Positions 34,311 through 46,641 of a stretch of DNA of 64,000 nt are shown here, piece after piece. This DNA comes from Cyrtodaria siliqua (lineage: Eukaryota > Mollusca > Bivalvia > Adapedonta > Hiatellidae). A program made the translations under genes and the position numbers. The notes beneath the pieces were generated by a model that was not told the origin of the DNA, ran no database searches, and saw only the letters and a list, made by a program, of their open reading frames with translations. Location: NCBI GenBank assembly GCA_037043455.1, contig JAWPHD010000284.1, positions 62,001 to 126,000 of the forward strand, in the 5' to 3' direction. How positions within the stretch are numbered: the first letter of the stretch is position 1; each line of letters starts with the position of its first letter.

Positions 34311-35559
34311 AAGTGTTGCAGCTATAGAAGTTTGCTATAGACGTGTGCGGCTATAACTGTGCGGCTGGAACTCCAGTTCGTAGACGACAGATAGGTTCGA
34401 TATAGCAGACAGTGTGTTACAACGCTTGAATGATTCGGAGGTAGTTGTGGCCTCGTACGATTGTAATCAGTTGATTGGAGTTTTGAAATCATTGTTTGAA
34501 TCATCTTTAGAATCATTGTTTTATACATATTTTTACTAATCAACGGCTAGGAAAGCCCCAAGGTAAATTATATATATTGCTGTATATCGGCAAAACGTTA
34601 CAAGATCAACAATATGCGTCTAAGTGGAGATGAACACTCAGCATCTGCAATAACTGCAATAGTTTGGGTTTAGACAGTTATATTCTGAGCAAACGTAAAA
34701 CGTATCCACTGTCAATGCTCGTCAGGTTGTAAGTGAGTATAAAAGCTTAAACAGAGTTAAATAAACAAAAGTGTTGATGTTTGTCATCATACCTAATTCA
34801 GAACAAAATATTCCATTAAACAGTTTCAAATGTGCCAAGTAATAATATGTTATGGATGATGTCAAAACGTCAAATTGTCGGTATTTGGGTAATTGTGCAT
34901 AATCAAAAGCTGCTATCTAAAAAAAGACAGTATTACGTTTTGGGGTGATTAGTTTGGATAAGGATAGATAAACTTGTCAATGAATATTATAATGCAACAG
35001 ATAGTAATGCATTACACTATTAGATAGCAAGTTAAATTTAAAACCGTAAATGCCAGATTAACTATCTGATAAGTACGGGACAAAACATAACTGTGTATAA
35101 ATTACTGCAGAAGTTAATTTATACAAATCATCTTCATATACCAAGCTAAATTGTTTTGTTTTTATGATTAAACTCTTTTTTTTATAAGGCGCCTTTTCAT
35201 AAAATTGTATAAGTATATACGCTTAGAATACTTATATCATGTAATTATTCCATATATCATCAATGAACATAATTACTCTTATATTTAATTACACATTGTC
35301 ATCACCATCCAGTTATACATTTATGTAATCACTATCAGGTTATAAAAATATTTTAAGTCTCACCGGTGTCACAGAATTATCGATGTATTTTTGGGCAATA
35401 CATTTCCCCTTAGCCTCGTCCGTCGGATGGGGATGTAATTAGGGCGGTCCAGTGTATCGAAGTCATTATAATATTAATTAATATATTCTAATGCTAGATA
35501 AAAGTCATTCAGCATACACAATAAGCAAACGCAAGAAACATATATTTGTTTTTAAGGAT
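34311..35559. other. Non-coding stretch
   Basis: AT-rich and unmatched in copy A or B. No gene, RNA or element is supported. Confidence 0.5.
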
Positions 35560-35885
35560 GTACTTGTAAACAGTTATCTAACTGCCTTTCGGTTATATCA
35601 CGACGGTGTCTACATGTAGTAGTGAGCTCAATGCTTATTTGGATAGAGCTTCTACACTGAATTAATACGCCGTAGACGCATGACCTGATATCCACCCAGC
35701 TACATTTTACTAACATCAGACTGACCCGTTCTAGCACTACATTGTACATAATAAAAGCTAAGCAGGGAGCTACCTTATCCATTTTTATGAGGTATTTTTG
35801 ATGTGACCCTGCCGAGGATCGAACCCACGGCTTTCCGCATGCGAGGCAGAAGCACTACTGCTGCACCAAGGTCGGAGAATTATAA
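35560..35885 (-). mobile_element. tRNA-derived SINE
   Basis: On the minus strand it opens with a tRNA-like head: CTTGGTGCAGCAGTAGTGC (A box region), GCCTCGCATGCGG, and GGGTTCGATCC (B box). A conserved core follows, with GTAGCTGGGTGGATATCAGG and GTCTACGGCGT, and the 3' part has GTAGACACCGTCGTGATATA. This is the arrangement of a SINE group widespread in molluscs. The A and B boxes would serve as an internal Pol III promoter. No clear target duplication was found. Confidence 0.75.
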
Positions 35886-36959
35886 TACGGATCATGTTAA
35901 TTTGATATATTTTACACAGTGAATTCCGACTGGTCATCATACCCCGTGACAACAAAATATATTACTGTAAATATGCATAGCTTTACAAATATATAATCGT
36001 ATCGTGTCATATTTAGTTTAGCCACATTTTAGCAAACTGGGAACTAATGCACATATATACAATAATACGTAGATAGGTAATTCACTTTGTTCGCAAAAGT
36101 TTATATGGGGTTACCCACAATATAAACCTTTTGTAATTGCATAACATTAAGTTTAATAATGGTATGCCATTGACCTTATTTATGGTGTCACATTCGCTCA
36201 AGTATTGTTTAAGGAAGTATTAACACATTATTTGAGGCCGGATCTAGGAATAAGAGATGATCACACTTTAGAAGTCCAGAATTAATTATTTAATTAATAT
36301 CCGTAGGCGCCAGTTTCTTATCTCAAACAAATCTGTACCAAGCTATATATTATATCAATGTTTACTGAATGTTATTCAAAAAATATATGTAAAAGTACGA
36401 CTTGAACCGAATCGAAAATGGTCAGTTTTGATAACATGGACTCGTTACTTAGTTAAGTCAATATAAAAGCGGTTAATAACACTGTGCGGTGTTGTTTTTA
36501 ATCAGATGATTAGCAGCTTTTCCCTGATGGAAGACGGTAAAGAAAATACACACGCATTAGCGAGCAGTCCATAATATGATAAGAGTTTGTTCCGAATTGT
36601 TCCGAATTGAGTGGTTCCAAATTATGTTTTTCTACCGATTTCTAAACAGACATTACCTTCATAAAATATCCTATACAAGCCAAACGGGTGGGACCGCAGA
36701 CCAAAGAAATCGCTTACGATCCTACAACGTCTACGCCGACCTGTGACTTAGTGTCTTTCGTGTATGAGAGGAGTTTCGTTCGTATTAGTATGTCCTATAA
36801 CGAAAGGAAGTATATATCTACCGCATGTACTTAAAGCACTGTTAATATGACCGTTTAATATAGCCGTTTAACTAATTTGACTTGAGTGTTGGTCAAAGAG
36901 TATTGTATTTGTAATTAATAGTAATAAACATAAATCCATTTCAAGAAGCTTTAGCTGTA
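35886..36959. other. Non-coding stretch before copy B
   Basis: No gene or repeat recognised. Similarity to the start of the window begins just after it. Confidence 0.5.
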
Positions 36960-37044
36960 AATCCAACGGATGTAGTGGGTAGACACAAAAGAATCAAACG
37001 TTTTCGGGAATGTAAAGTGCATTCTTTCCTGTATAGTTACGCTA

Positions 37045-37618
37045 TTAATAGTTGAGAAGAAATATAAAAAGATCGGACAGGGAAAGTAGCATTCAAGGAG
37101 GACAGTAAACCACAAAACACAGAAACAAACACGCAAACAAGAAGGCAAAAGCAATAATAAATGCAAACGACATCACAAACACAAAAAGGGTTGACAATAG
37201 GGCTACCGCCTTGGAACGGTCAATGGCAAAGTACCGGGGGTTTAAACCGGTTCTAGGGTGCACCAAACCTCACATTTACCCTACTGTCATCCCATTAAAA
37301 CAGGACAGTGTAAATAAAGAAATCCCCGCCATGATCTAATCTCTAACCAACAAGGCAGCATCAATAGGCAATATAAGTAAAACACAAATATGCTCGTGTA
37401 AATATAATACAAAAAAACAATAGCCTAGAAAGCCACAATGAAAATACTCAATGACTTTGCAGAAGCCAGAGCAGTAAGAGAATAAACCATTAAGGGCACG
37501 ACAAGAAATATCATGGACAAACATCAAACGCCACCGTCCCAATGGGCTTTAGGTAGGCGTCCATCACAGGGTCCACAGCCTGTCCGGTCATCGTACAATT
37601 AAAGAGGAAAGCATAGTA
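37045..37618 (-). mobile_element. Penelope-like element, 5'-truncated 3' end
   Basis: From AAAAGATCGGACAGGGAAAG (element 3' end) through the family tail to the last ~25 codons of the RT-like ORF (FNCTMTGQAVDP on the minus strand). It sits in copy B between CTATTAATAG and a TAGATGTC/TTAGTTTGCATG block that are nearly contiguous in copy A (about 75-105), so copy A shows the empty site. Confidence 0.8.
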
Positions 37619-37827
37619 GATGTCTTAGTTTGCATGTGCCGTTTAAAGGTGAACATGGAATAAAAACAAAACACGCAAACGAAATCGTTCTGATTTAAAT
37701 AGAACGAGTGTAGCATTAAGACTGCCTTGGATAGATAAAAACAGGAAATTAAAAAGAAATTATCTTATTTAAAACTTCACAAAATATATAAAGATCATGA
37801 AAGTAGGTAGGAAAGTCGAACAGGACA

Positions 37828-38240
37828 TTTAGCATTCACAGACCACAGTTAACCTAAAACACGCGGCCAAAACAGGACATTTAGCATTCACAGACCACAG
37901 TTAACCTAAAACACGCGGCCAAAACAGGACATTTAGCATTCACAGACCACAGTTAACCTAAAACACGCGGCCAAAACAGGACATTTAGCATTCACAGACC
38001 ACAGTTAACCTAAAATACGCGGCCAAAACAGGACATTTAGCATTCACAGACCACAGATAACCTAAAACACGCGGCCAAAACAGGACATTTAGCATTCACA
38101 GACCACAGTTAACCTAAAACACGCGGCCAAAACAGGACATTTAGCATTCACAGACCACAGTTAACCTAAAACACACGGCCAAAACAGGACATTTAGCATT
38201 CACAGACCACAGTTAACCTAAAACACACGGCCAAAACCAA
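37828..38240. repeat. 52-bp minisatellite, about 8 units
   Basis: Copy B version of the array at 285-1570. Units are uniform (52 bp, GCGGCCAAAAC), unlike the mixed 51- and 52-bp units in copy A. The last two units carry ACACGGCC. Confidence 0.93.
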
Positions 38241-38345
38241 GAACAACCAAAATGATAAAAAGAAGCCGCAAAGGCTGCGACACCACCACACACACAAAAG
38301 GGTTGAAAATAGTGAAACCGCATTGGAACGGCCATAGGCAAAAAG
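38241..38345 (-). mobile_element. Penelope-like family 3' tail remnant
   Basis: ACACAAAAGGGTTGAAAATA, then TTGGAACGGCCATAGGCAAA, parallels the tail at 60365-60410. It directly adjoins the minisatellite, as in copy A. Confidence 0.6.
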
Positions 38346-39114
38346 GACCTGAATAAAATAATATATAAATAATAAATGTGGAATCGTTTACGAAGCTCTA
38401 TAAAAGTATTAAACAGAATCACAAAATCACAAAATCTATTGTTTTATATTGTTTGTGAGTCATTAAATAGAGAATAGTAAACGGGTATTTTCATATCGAA
38501 CCCTATATCAGGCCTGAGACGCCATATCATATGATATGGGTTCAATGCCTCATATAGGGTGTGATATGCAAATGCCCATTTTATATTATATTTTATACTT
38601 GCCTATAAATATTTTAATATATCGATTAAAATATAGCTGTATGTTACAGATGAAAGGAAGTCGTTCACACATAGAAAACATCACCAGAAAAACAAGGCAA
38701 AAATATGTTGTGGTTATTGAGAACCCAAGTGGAGGTTATTGTTCTCGGTATCATTCCGTCTAAATCCTTACTACCACGGCTATCGGCGAAACTCTCTTTA
38801 TTAGTGCTTATCGTACCGGTAATAATCTGAACGGAAATGAACGTAAACTAATCGGAAAGCATTCGTCTTTATTTCCCCGGTGTGATAAAGCTTTATTACA
38901 TAACTGTCATAAATTTACATTGAACTATGAATGACGTAATTTTTAGTATCACACAAAAAAACTATAAAACTATAAAATATAACTTTTTATATCATCACTA
39001 GTGATGATATTACTTTGCCGGAACTACTTTCTTAACATAGTTGTTAAAAAAACACACTGGTTTAAAGTTAAAATATGTTTTTAATTTCTTCTCTTACATA
39101 AACAGTATAATTAA
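38346..39114. other. Non-coding stretch with palindromes
   Basis: Holds two perfect palindromes: ATATCATATGATAT near 38524-38537 and a 22-base one centred at 38999/39000 (ATCATCACTAGTGATGAT core). No gene seen. Homology with copy A stops at about 38503. Confidence 0.55.
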
Positions 39115-40838
39115 CAGCATACATTTGATAATGAATTAATGTCACTCGAGAAAAAAAGTGGTAATTTGTAATTTTCGTCCTTCGAACTCGTTTTTAGCTC
39201 TACTGATCAGAGATCAGCAGAGCTTATGCCGTGGTGCGGCGTCCGTCGTCCGTCCGTCCGTCTGTCCGTCTGTCTGTCCGTAAACTTTTATTTGTAGCGA
39301 CTTCACAGCTGAAACTACTGGATGGATATTCATGAAACTTTACAGAAATGTTGCCCATAAAGTCTAGTTGATCCTAGCAAAAATTCATGTTGATGTGAAA
39401 TCCAAGATGGACGCCAAAGCTAAAAATAGAGTTTTAAAATACAAGTTTGTAGCGACTTCTTCTTGAAAACTATAAGTGATATTGATATGGGACTTTTTCT
39501 AAAATGATCAGCATGACATGATGTTGATCCTAGTCAAAAATCGTTTTGATTCAACGTTAAACACGGCTGCCAGCGGCCATCTTTGTTTACATAGAGTTAT
39601 ATAGTAAAAACTTGTAGCGACTACTTCTCTGAAACTACTTGGCGGATTGTCATGAAACTTTACAGGAATGTTGCTCTTGATGTCTAATTGATCCTAGAAA
39701 AATTTCAGGTCGGCCGGAAATTCAAGATGGCCGTCACAGCTAAAAATAGATTTTTAAAAAATAAGTTTGTAGCGACTACTTCTTGAAAACTATAAGTGAT
39801 ATTGATATGGGACTTTTTCTAAAATGATCAGCATTACATGATGTTGATCCTAGTCAAAAATTGTTTTGATTCAACGTTAAACATGGCTGCCAGCGGCCAT
39901 CTTTGTTTACATAGAGTTATATAGTAAAAACTTGTAGCGACTACTCCTCTGAAACTACTTGGCGGATTGTCATGAAACTTTACAGGAATGTTGCTCTTGA
40001 TGTCTTATTGATCCTAGAAAAATTTCAGGTCGGCCAGAAATTCAAGATGGCCGTCACAGCTAAAAATAGAATTTTAAAAAATAAGTTTGTAGCGACTACT
40101 TCTTGAAAACTATAAGTGATATTGATATGGGACTTTTTCTCAAATGATCAGCATGACATGATGTAGATCCTTGTGGAAAATTATTTTGATTCGACGTTAA
40201 ACATGGCTGCCAGTGGCCATCTTTGGTTACATAGAGTTATATAGTAAAAACTTGTAGCGACTACTCCTCTGAAACTACTTGACGGATGTTCATGAAACTT
40301 CACAGGAATGTTGCTCTTGATGTCTAGTTGATTCTAGAAAAATTTCAGGTCGGCCGGAAATTCAAGATGGCCGCCACAGCTAAAAATAGATTTAAAATAA
40401 ATAAGTTTGTAGCGACTACTTCTTCAAAACAATAAGAGATATTGATATGGGACTTTTTCTAAAATGATCAGTATGACATGATGTTGGTCCTTGTCGAAAA
40501 TCGTTTTGATTTGACCTTAAACATGGCTGCTTTGTTTACATAGAGTTATATAATGAAAACTTGTAGCGACTACTTCTTTGAAACTACCTGACGAATTTTC
40601 ATGAAACTTCACAGGAATGTTGCTCTTAATGTCTTATTGATCTTAGCAAAATTTCAGGTCGGCCGGAAATTCAAGATGGCCGCCACGGTTAAAAATAGAT
40701 TTTCAAAAAACAAGTCTGTAGGGACTACTTCCTGAAATCAAAATCAATCAGTAGAGCTTCAAGGTCATTGACCTCTTGTTTTAAACAAATTACCACTTTT
40801 TTCCCTCGTGACATAAATTCAGTATCAAATGTATGCTG
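39115..40838. mobile_element. Inverted-repeat element carrying a 305-bp satellite
   Basis: Terminal inverted repeats CAGCATACATTTGATA and TATCAAATGTATGCTG extend inward about 50 bp, to AAAAAAGTGGTAATTTG and its complement. TTAA sits at both outer edges (39111-39114 and 40839-40842), consistent with a TTAA-targeting transposon. The interior is a (GTCC/GTCT)n run (39240-39282) and then about five diverged ~305-bp tandem units with TGTAGCGACTACTTC, CATGAAACTTTACAGGAATG and TTCAAGATGGCCG. There is no transposase. Confidence 0.75.
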
Positions 40839-40844
40839 TTAATT

Positions 40845-42694
40845 CTTCACTAGTTATTGCCCGGTAGATTGATATGACTGGCTACATCAGTGTCATATTG
40901 TATATTCAATAACAACGTATGTATAGGCAAGTAAATTATAAAATTCAAACGTAAGGGTACCCTTGATATTAAATGTAAAGGTTTAACTATTAAATAAAGC
41001 TTGTATTCAACATGAGATGGATTGATTGTAAATGTGTGACTAATATTTGTTTTAATAAGCAAGTCATTGCTCTGGAAATAGTTTCTTCAGAGAGCCAGTA
41101 TGACGTTTCACTCGTATGTGTGTAGAAAAAAAGGGAAGACAACACGTGTCCATATGTTATATTAAGCATTTCAAATGTGTTATTCCCCTTTACTGATTTA
41201 AATAGCAACATGAACGACAATATAGCCAATTTCTTAATTAGCTTGAAATGTGATTTGCTTATCTAACCACATCACTCCTGGATATGGTTTCCCAACTTGC
41301 GTGGCCTTTTGGAGATTGTGAAGGTTTTCTGTATATAATAAGCTGAATAAGCTCCCACTGGATTCCAAAACTTAACAAAATACACACAAAGCACGTGTTA
41401 TCGCAGCTTCTAGTTCATGTACCACTACTGTGTCAAAACTTGTGTCCTCCTGCCTTTCCACGATTAAAGAACATGCTGTAAAATATTGGGGAAAGATGTT
41501 TTTAAAAAATCAGGAAACAACCTGATTTCGATAAAAACTTTGGAGAAGGCCTTGATTAATTACGGTGTAAGCATTTACATGCCTCTACTATAAGCACCTA
41601 CGACTGACTTTTCCACTCTATACACCACTCTACCACATAACCGGATCAAAGACAAATAATTCAGCTGATACAGAAGACATTTGGTAGGGAAGGGACTGCT
41701 TTTCTTGCTTGTAATAATGTCAGGATTTCTTTACAAAGGCCCCTAATGATAAGTATAGCATATAGACTTGCGCTGATGTTTGCAGAGCGTTATCTTTTCT
41801 TTTAGATAAAACCGTTTACCACCAAGTTGTTGGTATTCCTATGTGTACTAACTGTACGCTAGACAGCGTAAATAGACTATATAATTAAAACACAAACACA
41901 TTCATGTATATATGAATACAAAGCAACAAAATAATATACAGCCACAAAGCAGAAATATTCTTTAAAACATGTCAAGACAATACTAGTGAAAGAGTTACAC
42001 CGTCCGCCCCTTACCACGGTAGCCGGGGTTCTATTTCCTGATGTAGAAATTTGTTTCATCAATTTTAAATTATAAAAAAAACTTTAAAAAAGCAAGGGGA
42101 TATTAAAATAGTTTCCGTTTGTCCGTCCGACATTCCGTTACTATATCTCCTCTTAACTTCTGAGCGGAATTCAACCAAACTCTCCCACATGATAACGGCG
42201 AACAATAGTAACATTGTTTTGGCTACATACCCAGGAGCCCTCAGCGATGGTCAAAAGGTTAAAAACACTAAAACTGTAATTATACCGTCACGTTTCCTTA
42301 TTTGTCCAAATAACTTGAAATAAATACTCATTTATGAAAGATATACAACATATCAAAGGATTTTATTATTTCAAACTCAGACGTTTGCCCAGGGGGTGGG
42401 GATGGGAATGGAGGTTGGCAGTCTGTAACATGGAGTCATATTTTTTCTTCGTAATTATATCTCCAATAGAATGTTATGTCGATGGGATTAAACTATACAT
42501 TTTTTCGATCGTACGTCATCCATGAGGCACGGAAAAAGGGGCGTCAAATGGTTAAATACACTAAAAATATATAATACATAAAGGGAGGCAAAATTTACAC
42601 AAAGGGAGGTAATATTTATAATTTGTTTTATATTTGTTCTACTCCTATACTAATGAGTTGTACTTATATACCTGTAGGACGTCCTATAAGAAAA
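40845..42694. other. Non-coding segment shared with copy A
   Basis: Counterpart of 3770-5555. No gene or RNA recognised. Confidence 0.55.
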
Positions 42695-42718
42695 ACACAC
42701 ACACACACACACACACAC
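42695..42718. repeat. (AC)n microsatellite
   Basis: Uninterrupted dinucleotide run of about 24 bases, directly before the SINE. Another AC-rich tract lies at 43070-43105. Confidence 0.95.
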
Positions 42719-42970
42719 ATCACGTCTGCCTTGCATTTGGGAGGTGATAGATTCGATTCCCTCTAGCTACGTCATACCAAAGACATGGAAATGGTGGTAG
42801 TCACTTGTAGCACTTGCATGACGAGCAAATAATAGGTAGTGCCTTGACTGGTCGACCCGCGTCAGATTAATGTGGCTGGGTGGGGTATCATGTACTATGG
42901 CCTAGTATCTCAGCGTGGCAGCACTTTATCTGCTTCAAATAGACTGTAAATATTTACATAGCACTACACA
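42719..42970 (+). mobile_element. tRNA-derived SINE
   Basis: Partial tRNA head with TCTGCCTTGCATTTGGGAGG and GATTCGATTCCC (B box), then GTCATACCAAAGACATGGAA, and the conserved core GTGGCTGGGTGGGGTATCAT. It belongs to the same broad family as the SINE at 35560-35885, though not the same subfamily. It is absent from copy A. Confidence 0.68.
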
Positions 42971-43390
42971 CAATCACTAAGACAAAGTCCACATATAATG
43001 CAGAGTCAAAGAGGGATTCTTCTCGGGGTACTAATGGAAGAGGGACTCTTAGAGTTTAAGAATTAATCACACGCACACGCACGCACGCACACGCACACAA
43101 CACACACTTTATATAATATTTAGCATTTTCTGAAATACCACAATTCCTCAATAATTAATTTTACAAAATCCAGTTATTTCTATTTCCGTCCCAAATTGAA
43201 AAAAAATCATGTCAAACAGCCTGCGACAAGAAACTGCCTTTTCGGGCTTTTGGGGTTACTCCTTATATTTCACTGCTAAAATCCACTATTTCAATGCTAA
43301 TCATAAAATAATAGACAAAATATGCTAAATAGACGTATTCATTTACTTCAACATAATCATTTAGCTGTATGCCAGTTAAAAGTGTGTGCA

Positions 43391-43575
43391 AAAATGAGAT
43401 ATAGGGTCCTATAGAAACCACAGCGTCCGCGCGCAATGGCATCGTAGGTCCACACTGTACTGCAAACAAGGACTTGACAATACAATGAAAGAGACAAAAA
43501 ACAACAGAAAGGGTGGTGAAGACAGGGTTACCGACTTGGAACGGTCAGTAGGCAATAAGGCCTATTGGCTAGCTT
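43391..43575 (-). mobile_element. Insertion with Penelope-like tail remnant
   Basis: Copy A is uninterrupted here (GTGTGTGCAATGCATATATA at about 7083). The insertion ends with GGTTACCGACTTGGAACGGT, then AGTAGGCAATAAGGCC, a diverged family tail. The first ~90 bp are unassigned. Confidence 0.5.
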
Positions 43576-43850
43576 GAATGCATATATATTTCCCCAAAGA
43601 TTTCAAAGGTAGAAATCATTGACATGATCAATATGTAGAACATATCAACTTTTTGAACGTTTTCAAATTTAAAAACGTCAACGTAACGCAATCATGTGAT
43701 GAAAAAAAAAAAAAAAGAGAGAAAGGTATATTCAACGTATTTTAAAATGTGTAACATTTTCATTCACTACTTGTATAGCCAATCCCCTTAAATATATTAA
43801 GGAATACCATCGAAATTATTATGTTTTGACAAACTGAAGTCTACAAAAGT

Positions 43851-43985
43851 AAGTATAAAACTCGAACAGGAAATGCAGCTTTCACAGAACACAGTAAACG
43901 CCAAAACACGCAAAAAGACAAACAAGAATGGCAATAGTAATAATAAAGGCATATGACGTCACAAACACAAAAAGGGTTACAATAC
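43851..43985 (-). mobile_element. Penelope-like tail remnant resembling the minisatellite unit
   Basis: Inserted relative to copy A (about 7370). It contains AACAGGAAATGCAGCTTTCA, then CAGAACACAGTAAACGCC and AAAACACGCAAAAAGACAAA, and ends in CACAAAAAGGGTTACAATA. The first part aligns with the minisatellite unit; the second is the usual family tail. Confidence 0.6.
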
Positions 43986-44213
43986 ATCAATTTAGTTAAA
44001 CTTTTATTTTACGACATGCATGACTTTTATCTTGATAATTCTATTGTCTTAAATTCAAAGAACCCATATCAATTACTGTTTTCAAAGTGCCCTTTCTATA
44101 GAAATGCAAGTCGTCCGAGCCTTTTTGTTATACATTTAGAAGAGTAAGATATGACAATATATGTTTCTGCTCATTCACCACCATAATCAAATAAATACGT
44201 AACTTTAAGCGTG

Positions 44214-44219
44214 TTTATT
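44214..44219 (-). promoter_or_regulatory. Poly(A) signal of gene B1
   Basis: AATAAA on the minus strand, eight bases after the stop codon at 44228-44230, conserved in A1. It implies a very short 3' UTR. Confidence 0.6.
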
Positions 44220-44227
44220 GATCATAG

Positions 44228-44703
44228 TTACTGTGAGCACACAACGCATGTCAGTTCTCTACCCCGTATATATGGTGGGTCGGGAATCTGACCATTTGCC
44301 TCGACAAAGTAGAACAATACTCCGTTTTCACTGGTACTCTTACCAACCAAAATGTCTGGATCTTTGTCAACACATTTAACATCTGACCTATGATGACCAT
44401 AGTGATCGGTCATTAGATAACCGGTGTACTCAGTGGACCAGCCGTCCATACATTCCGTACGTGCTGGGATCATTATCTGCTTTGGGCGACCTCTTGTCTG
44501 ACATACAGTACATGGTACGTCTTGGTCGTGTGTGGGTTTGCCAAATATAGTATTCGACTGCTCATCGCTTATTTCATATTCAGCACCGTAGATATATGAC
44601 GTCTGTTGACCGCTATAAAATTTACCCCACTGAGGTTCTGTCGGAAGGCAAATGGTGTTCGCCATACCTCCAGAGTGGGTGTTATGGCTTCCAGCAGCAT
44701 ATC
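44228..44703 (-). CDS. C4-like gene B1, exon 3 (C-terminal domain)
   Basis: Last of three exons of the one complete gene in the window. The acceptor TACAG precedes GATATGCTGC; the exon opens in phase 1 and encodes 158 residues to TAA. Motifs in order: GYAAGSHNTHSGG, TICLPTEPQWGK, YIYGAEYEI, VPCTVCQTRGRP, MIPARTECMDGW, GYLMTD, VKCVDKDP, GVLFYFVEANGQIP and PPYIRGRELTCVVCSQ. This is the non-collagenous C-terminal domain of short-chain collagen C4-like proteins. Seven cysteines lie here and an eighth in exon 2, consistent with four disulphides. Joined with 46695-46850 and 49792-50026, the product is 288 residues, secreted, with no Gly-X-Y repeats. Its exact function is unknown. Confidence 0.9.
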
Positions 44704-45527
44704 CTGTAGGTACAAACAGTGTTTGCATGTAGTTATATTAAGCGTATGATGTACATGTATATTGTTTTCTCTATTAAAAATGTCGACCTGCTTAGCACAA
44801 TTGTGAACTGAGAATGGCAAGAGCAATTATATTTGTTATTGAATCTGTAATTATCACACACTTAGAAGGGGTTGTTCTCAGACAACGTCTTTGCCAAACT
44901 ATTTGCGGAATTGTATTATCATTACTGCCATCTCATCTTCAAATATAGAAATTACTTCTGCTACAAGTATTATCATAACATGAATACTATGTGTGACTTC
45001 ATATGCTTAATCTTGCCTACATGAACTAAAGATATAAAGTCAATTAAAGAGGTCAATTATGAATACCGACAATCTGCATGACATGTTCGTATTGGCTTAT
45101 TCATAGAACTAGCGACCTATTAATATCGTTTTCACCGTCGCAAATTTCCAATCGTTTTACTAGAAATGTTTCACTATGCAGCTTAGTATCAGAAGATTGG
45201 TTTTAAAATATAAAATTAAAAGTCAAGCATATGCACAGACGTATAAATCCCCCAACGGTTTAATCACCAATCTAAATGAAATAGAAACAATACAATGGTC
45301 AGAAGGTGGAACAATTTGGGCCAGTCGGAAGACATGAATATGCATAAGTCCCTCATTGCCCTTAATACACCTGTCAAGTCTTCGGGTAACGATTATCTTT
45401 ACGTTGGCAGTAGGACATATACATCATCGTCTCATGGTGGTGAACAATGTATACAATGATTAGTATCATATACTGGATAAAAAAGTCAATAGAAACAGAG
45501 GCAAAGTATACTAGACTGAAACCATCG

Positions 45528-45581
45528 GCGGTCTTTTTGCCACAGGAGGTACAGGCGGTACGCCTGTGGCAAAAAGACCGC
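45528..45581. other. Perfect 19-bp hairpin in intron 2
   Basis: GCGGTCTTTTTGCCACAGG and its exact reverse complement are separated by 16 bases, which themselves contain the small palindrome ACAGGCG-GTA-CGCCTGT overlapping the right arm. It lies in the intron of B1 and is absent from A1. It might be a foldback relic or a structured RNA; no further evidence. Confidence 0.7.
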
Positions 45582-45639
45582 AGATGTGTTTAAACCATTC
45601 CAATGAAACGGGATAAAACGGTATATTATCAATCAATAC

Positions 45640-45900
45640 ATACCCGCCAGGCTATTGCCTTAACCAAACTGCGCGGCATTAATAAGCAATATACATTTAA
45701 CACTAAGATTATCACGTATATATGGATATAAAAAAGCCTAGATAGCCACAAAGCAAATAAGCAATGACTTGGCAGAAGACAAAAACAGAATACACCATTA
45801 AGAGCACGACAAGACATGACTGAAGACAAAACCAAAAGAACTTTGAGTAAAACTGTACCAAACTTTCTGATACACAAGGCACACTTGCTGTCTTATAAGT
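45640..45900 (-). mobile_element. Degraded Penelope-like 3' region
   Basis: Minus-strand frame resembles the untranslated 3' region at 37340-37540 (SCRALNG, CLLPSH, YIHI), with matching nucleotide blocks such as TAGCCACAAAGC and CCATTAAGAGCACGACAAGA. No functional coding content. Confidence 0.6.
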
Positions 45901-46252
45901 ATTCTTCATGATATCATGTTCACATATGTAGTGTTGAATTACTAGCTGTATGATATGTTTAGACTGAACTACGCACTTGTTACAAATGTCACTTGACCAT
46001 ATCTATTTTGATAATATTTTTAAACGAATGACCAATAACCCTTAAGAACAGATACGCGTGCAGTTTTAGTTAGCTGGTACCTGCCCCGTGCATTGCTTTC
46101 ATTATTGAAAAGGTATAGGTAGTAAAGTGTGACGGATGCATAGAAAAACAGATACCGATATGTGAAATCTTTCATCTAGAACAAACACTGTGTCGCGGAG
46201 ACATCCGTTCAAATCAGGCACTATTGTGTCATGTCCATGTACCTTACTTGCG

Positions 46253-46462
46253 TGTTAATAAATACTGATAAAGGTGATCCTTTGGGAGCAACAAACACAA
46301 TTAAGAGAATAAAGCAGCAGACTAGGTTTTATTGAGTCTGTTCATGAGAAGTAATGAAAGAAGCTACACCTCTCACGCCCCCTAGCACCGGCTTAAGCGG
46401 TATTCTACTTCAAAGCCACCTATATTGGGCTCGCTGGTCATAAAGGACCAGTAAAAATAACA
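46253..46462 (+). mobile_element. LTR-like repeat, complete copy
   Basis: 210 bp with ends TGTTA and TAACA, matching 5691-5898 in reverse orientation. It contains GGTTTTATTGAG and GAATAAAGC. The TG...CA ends with short inverted termini are those of an LTR. A second, partial copy follows 68 bp later in direct orientation. Confidence 0.5.
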
Positions 46463-46530
46463 CTACTGATTCGTAGCACGGGGAGACTTTTTACAGCCGC
46501 CACACTGCACTAAACGAACGCTAGTGTGAA

Positions 46531-46641
46531 TGTTAATAAATACTGATAAAGGTGATCCTTTGGGAGCAACAAGCACAATTAACAGAATAAAGCAGCAGAC
46601 TCGGTTTTATTGAGTCTGTTCATGAGAAGTAATGAAAGAAG
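46531..46641 (+). mobile_element. LTR-like repeat, partial second copy
   Basis: TGTTAATAAATACTGATAAA through GAAGTAATGAAAGAAG, matching the first ~111 bp of 46253-46462 at over 95 percent by eye. The arrangement LTR, 68 bp, truncated LTR would fit a miniature terminal-repeat retrotransposon, or a simple local duplication. Confidence 0.5.

Noticed and set aside
35807..35880. tRNA-like sequence on the minus strand
   Set aside because: It is joined to a conserved SINE core, so I call it a SINE head rather than a functional tRNA gene.
38989..39010. 22-base perfect palindrome
   Set aside because: A single short AT-rich palindrome without repeats, target duplication or neighbouring gene; chance or relic is enough.
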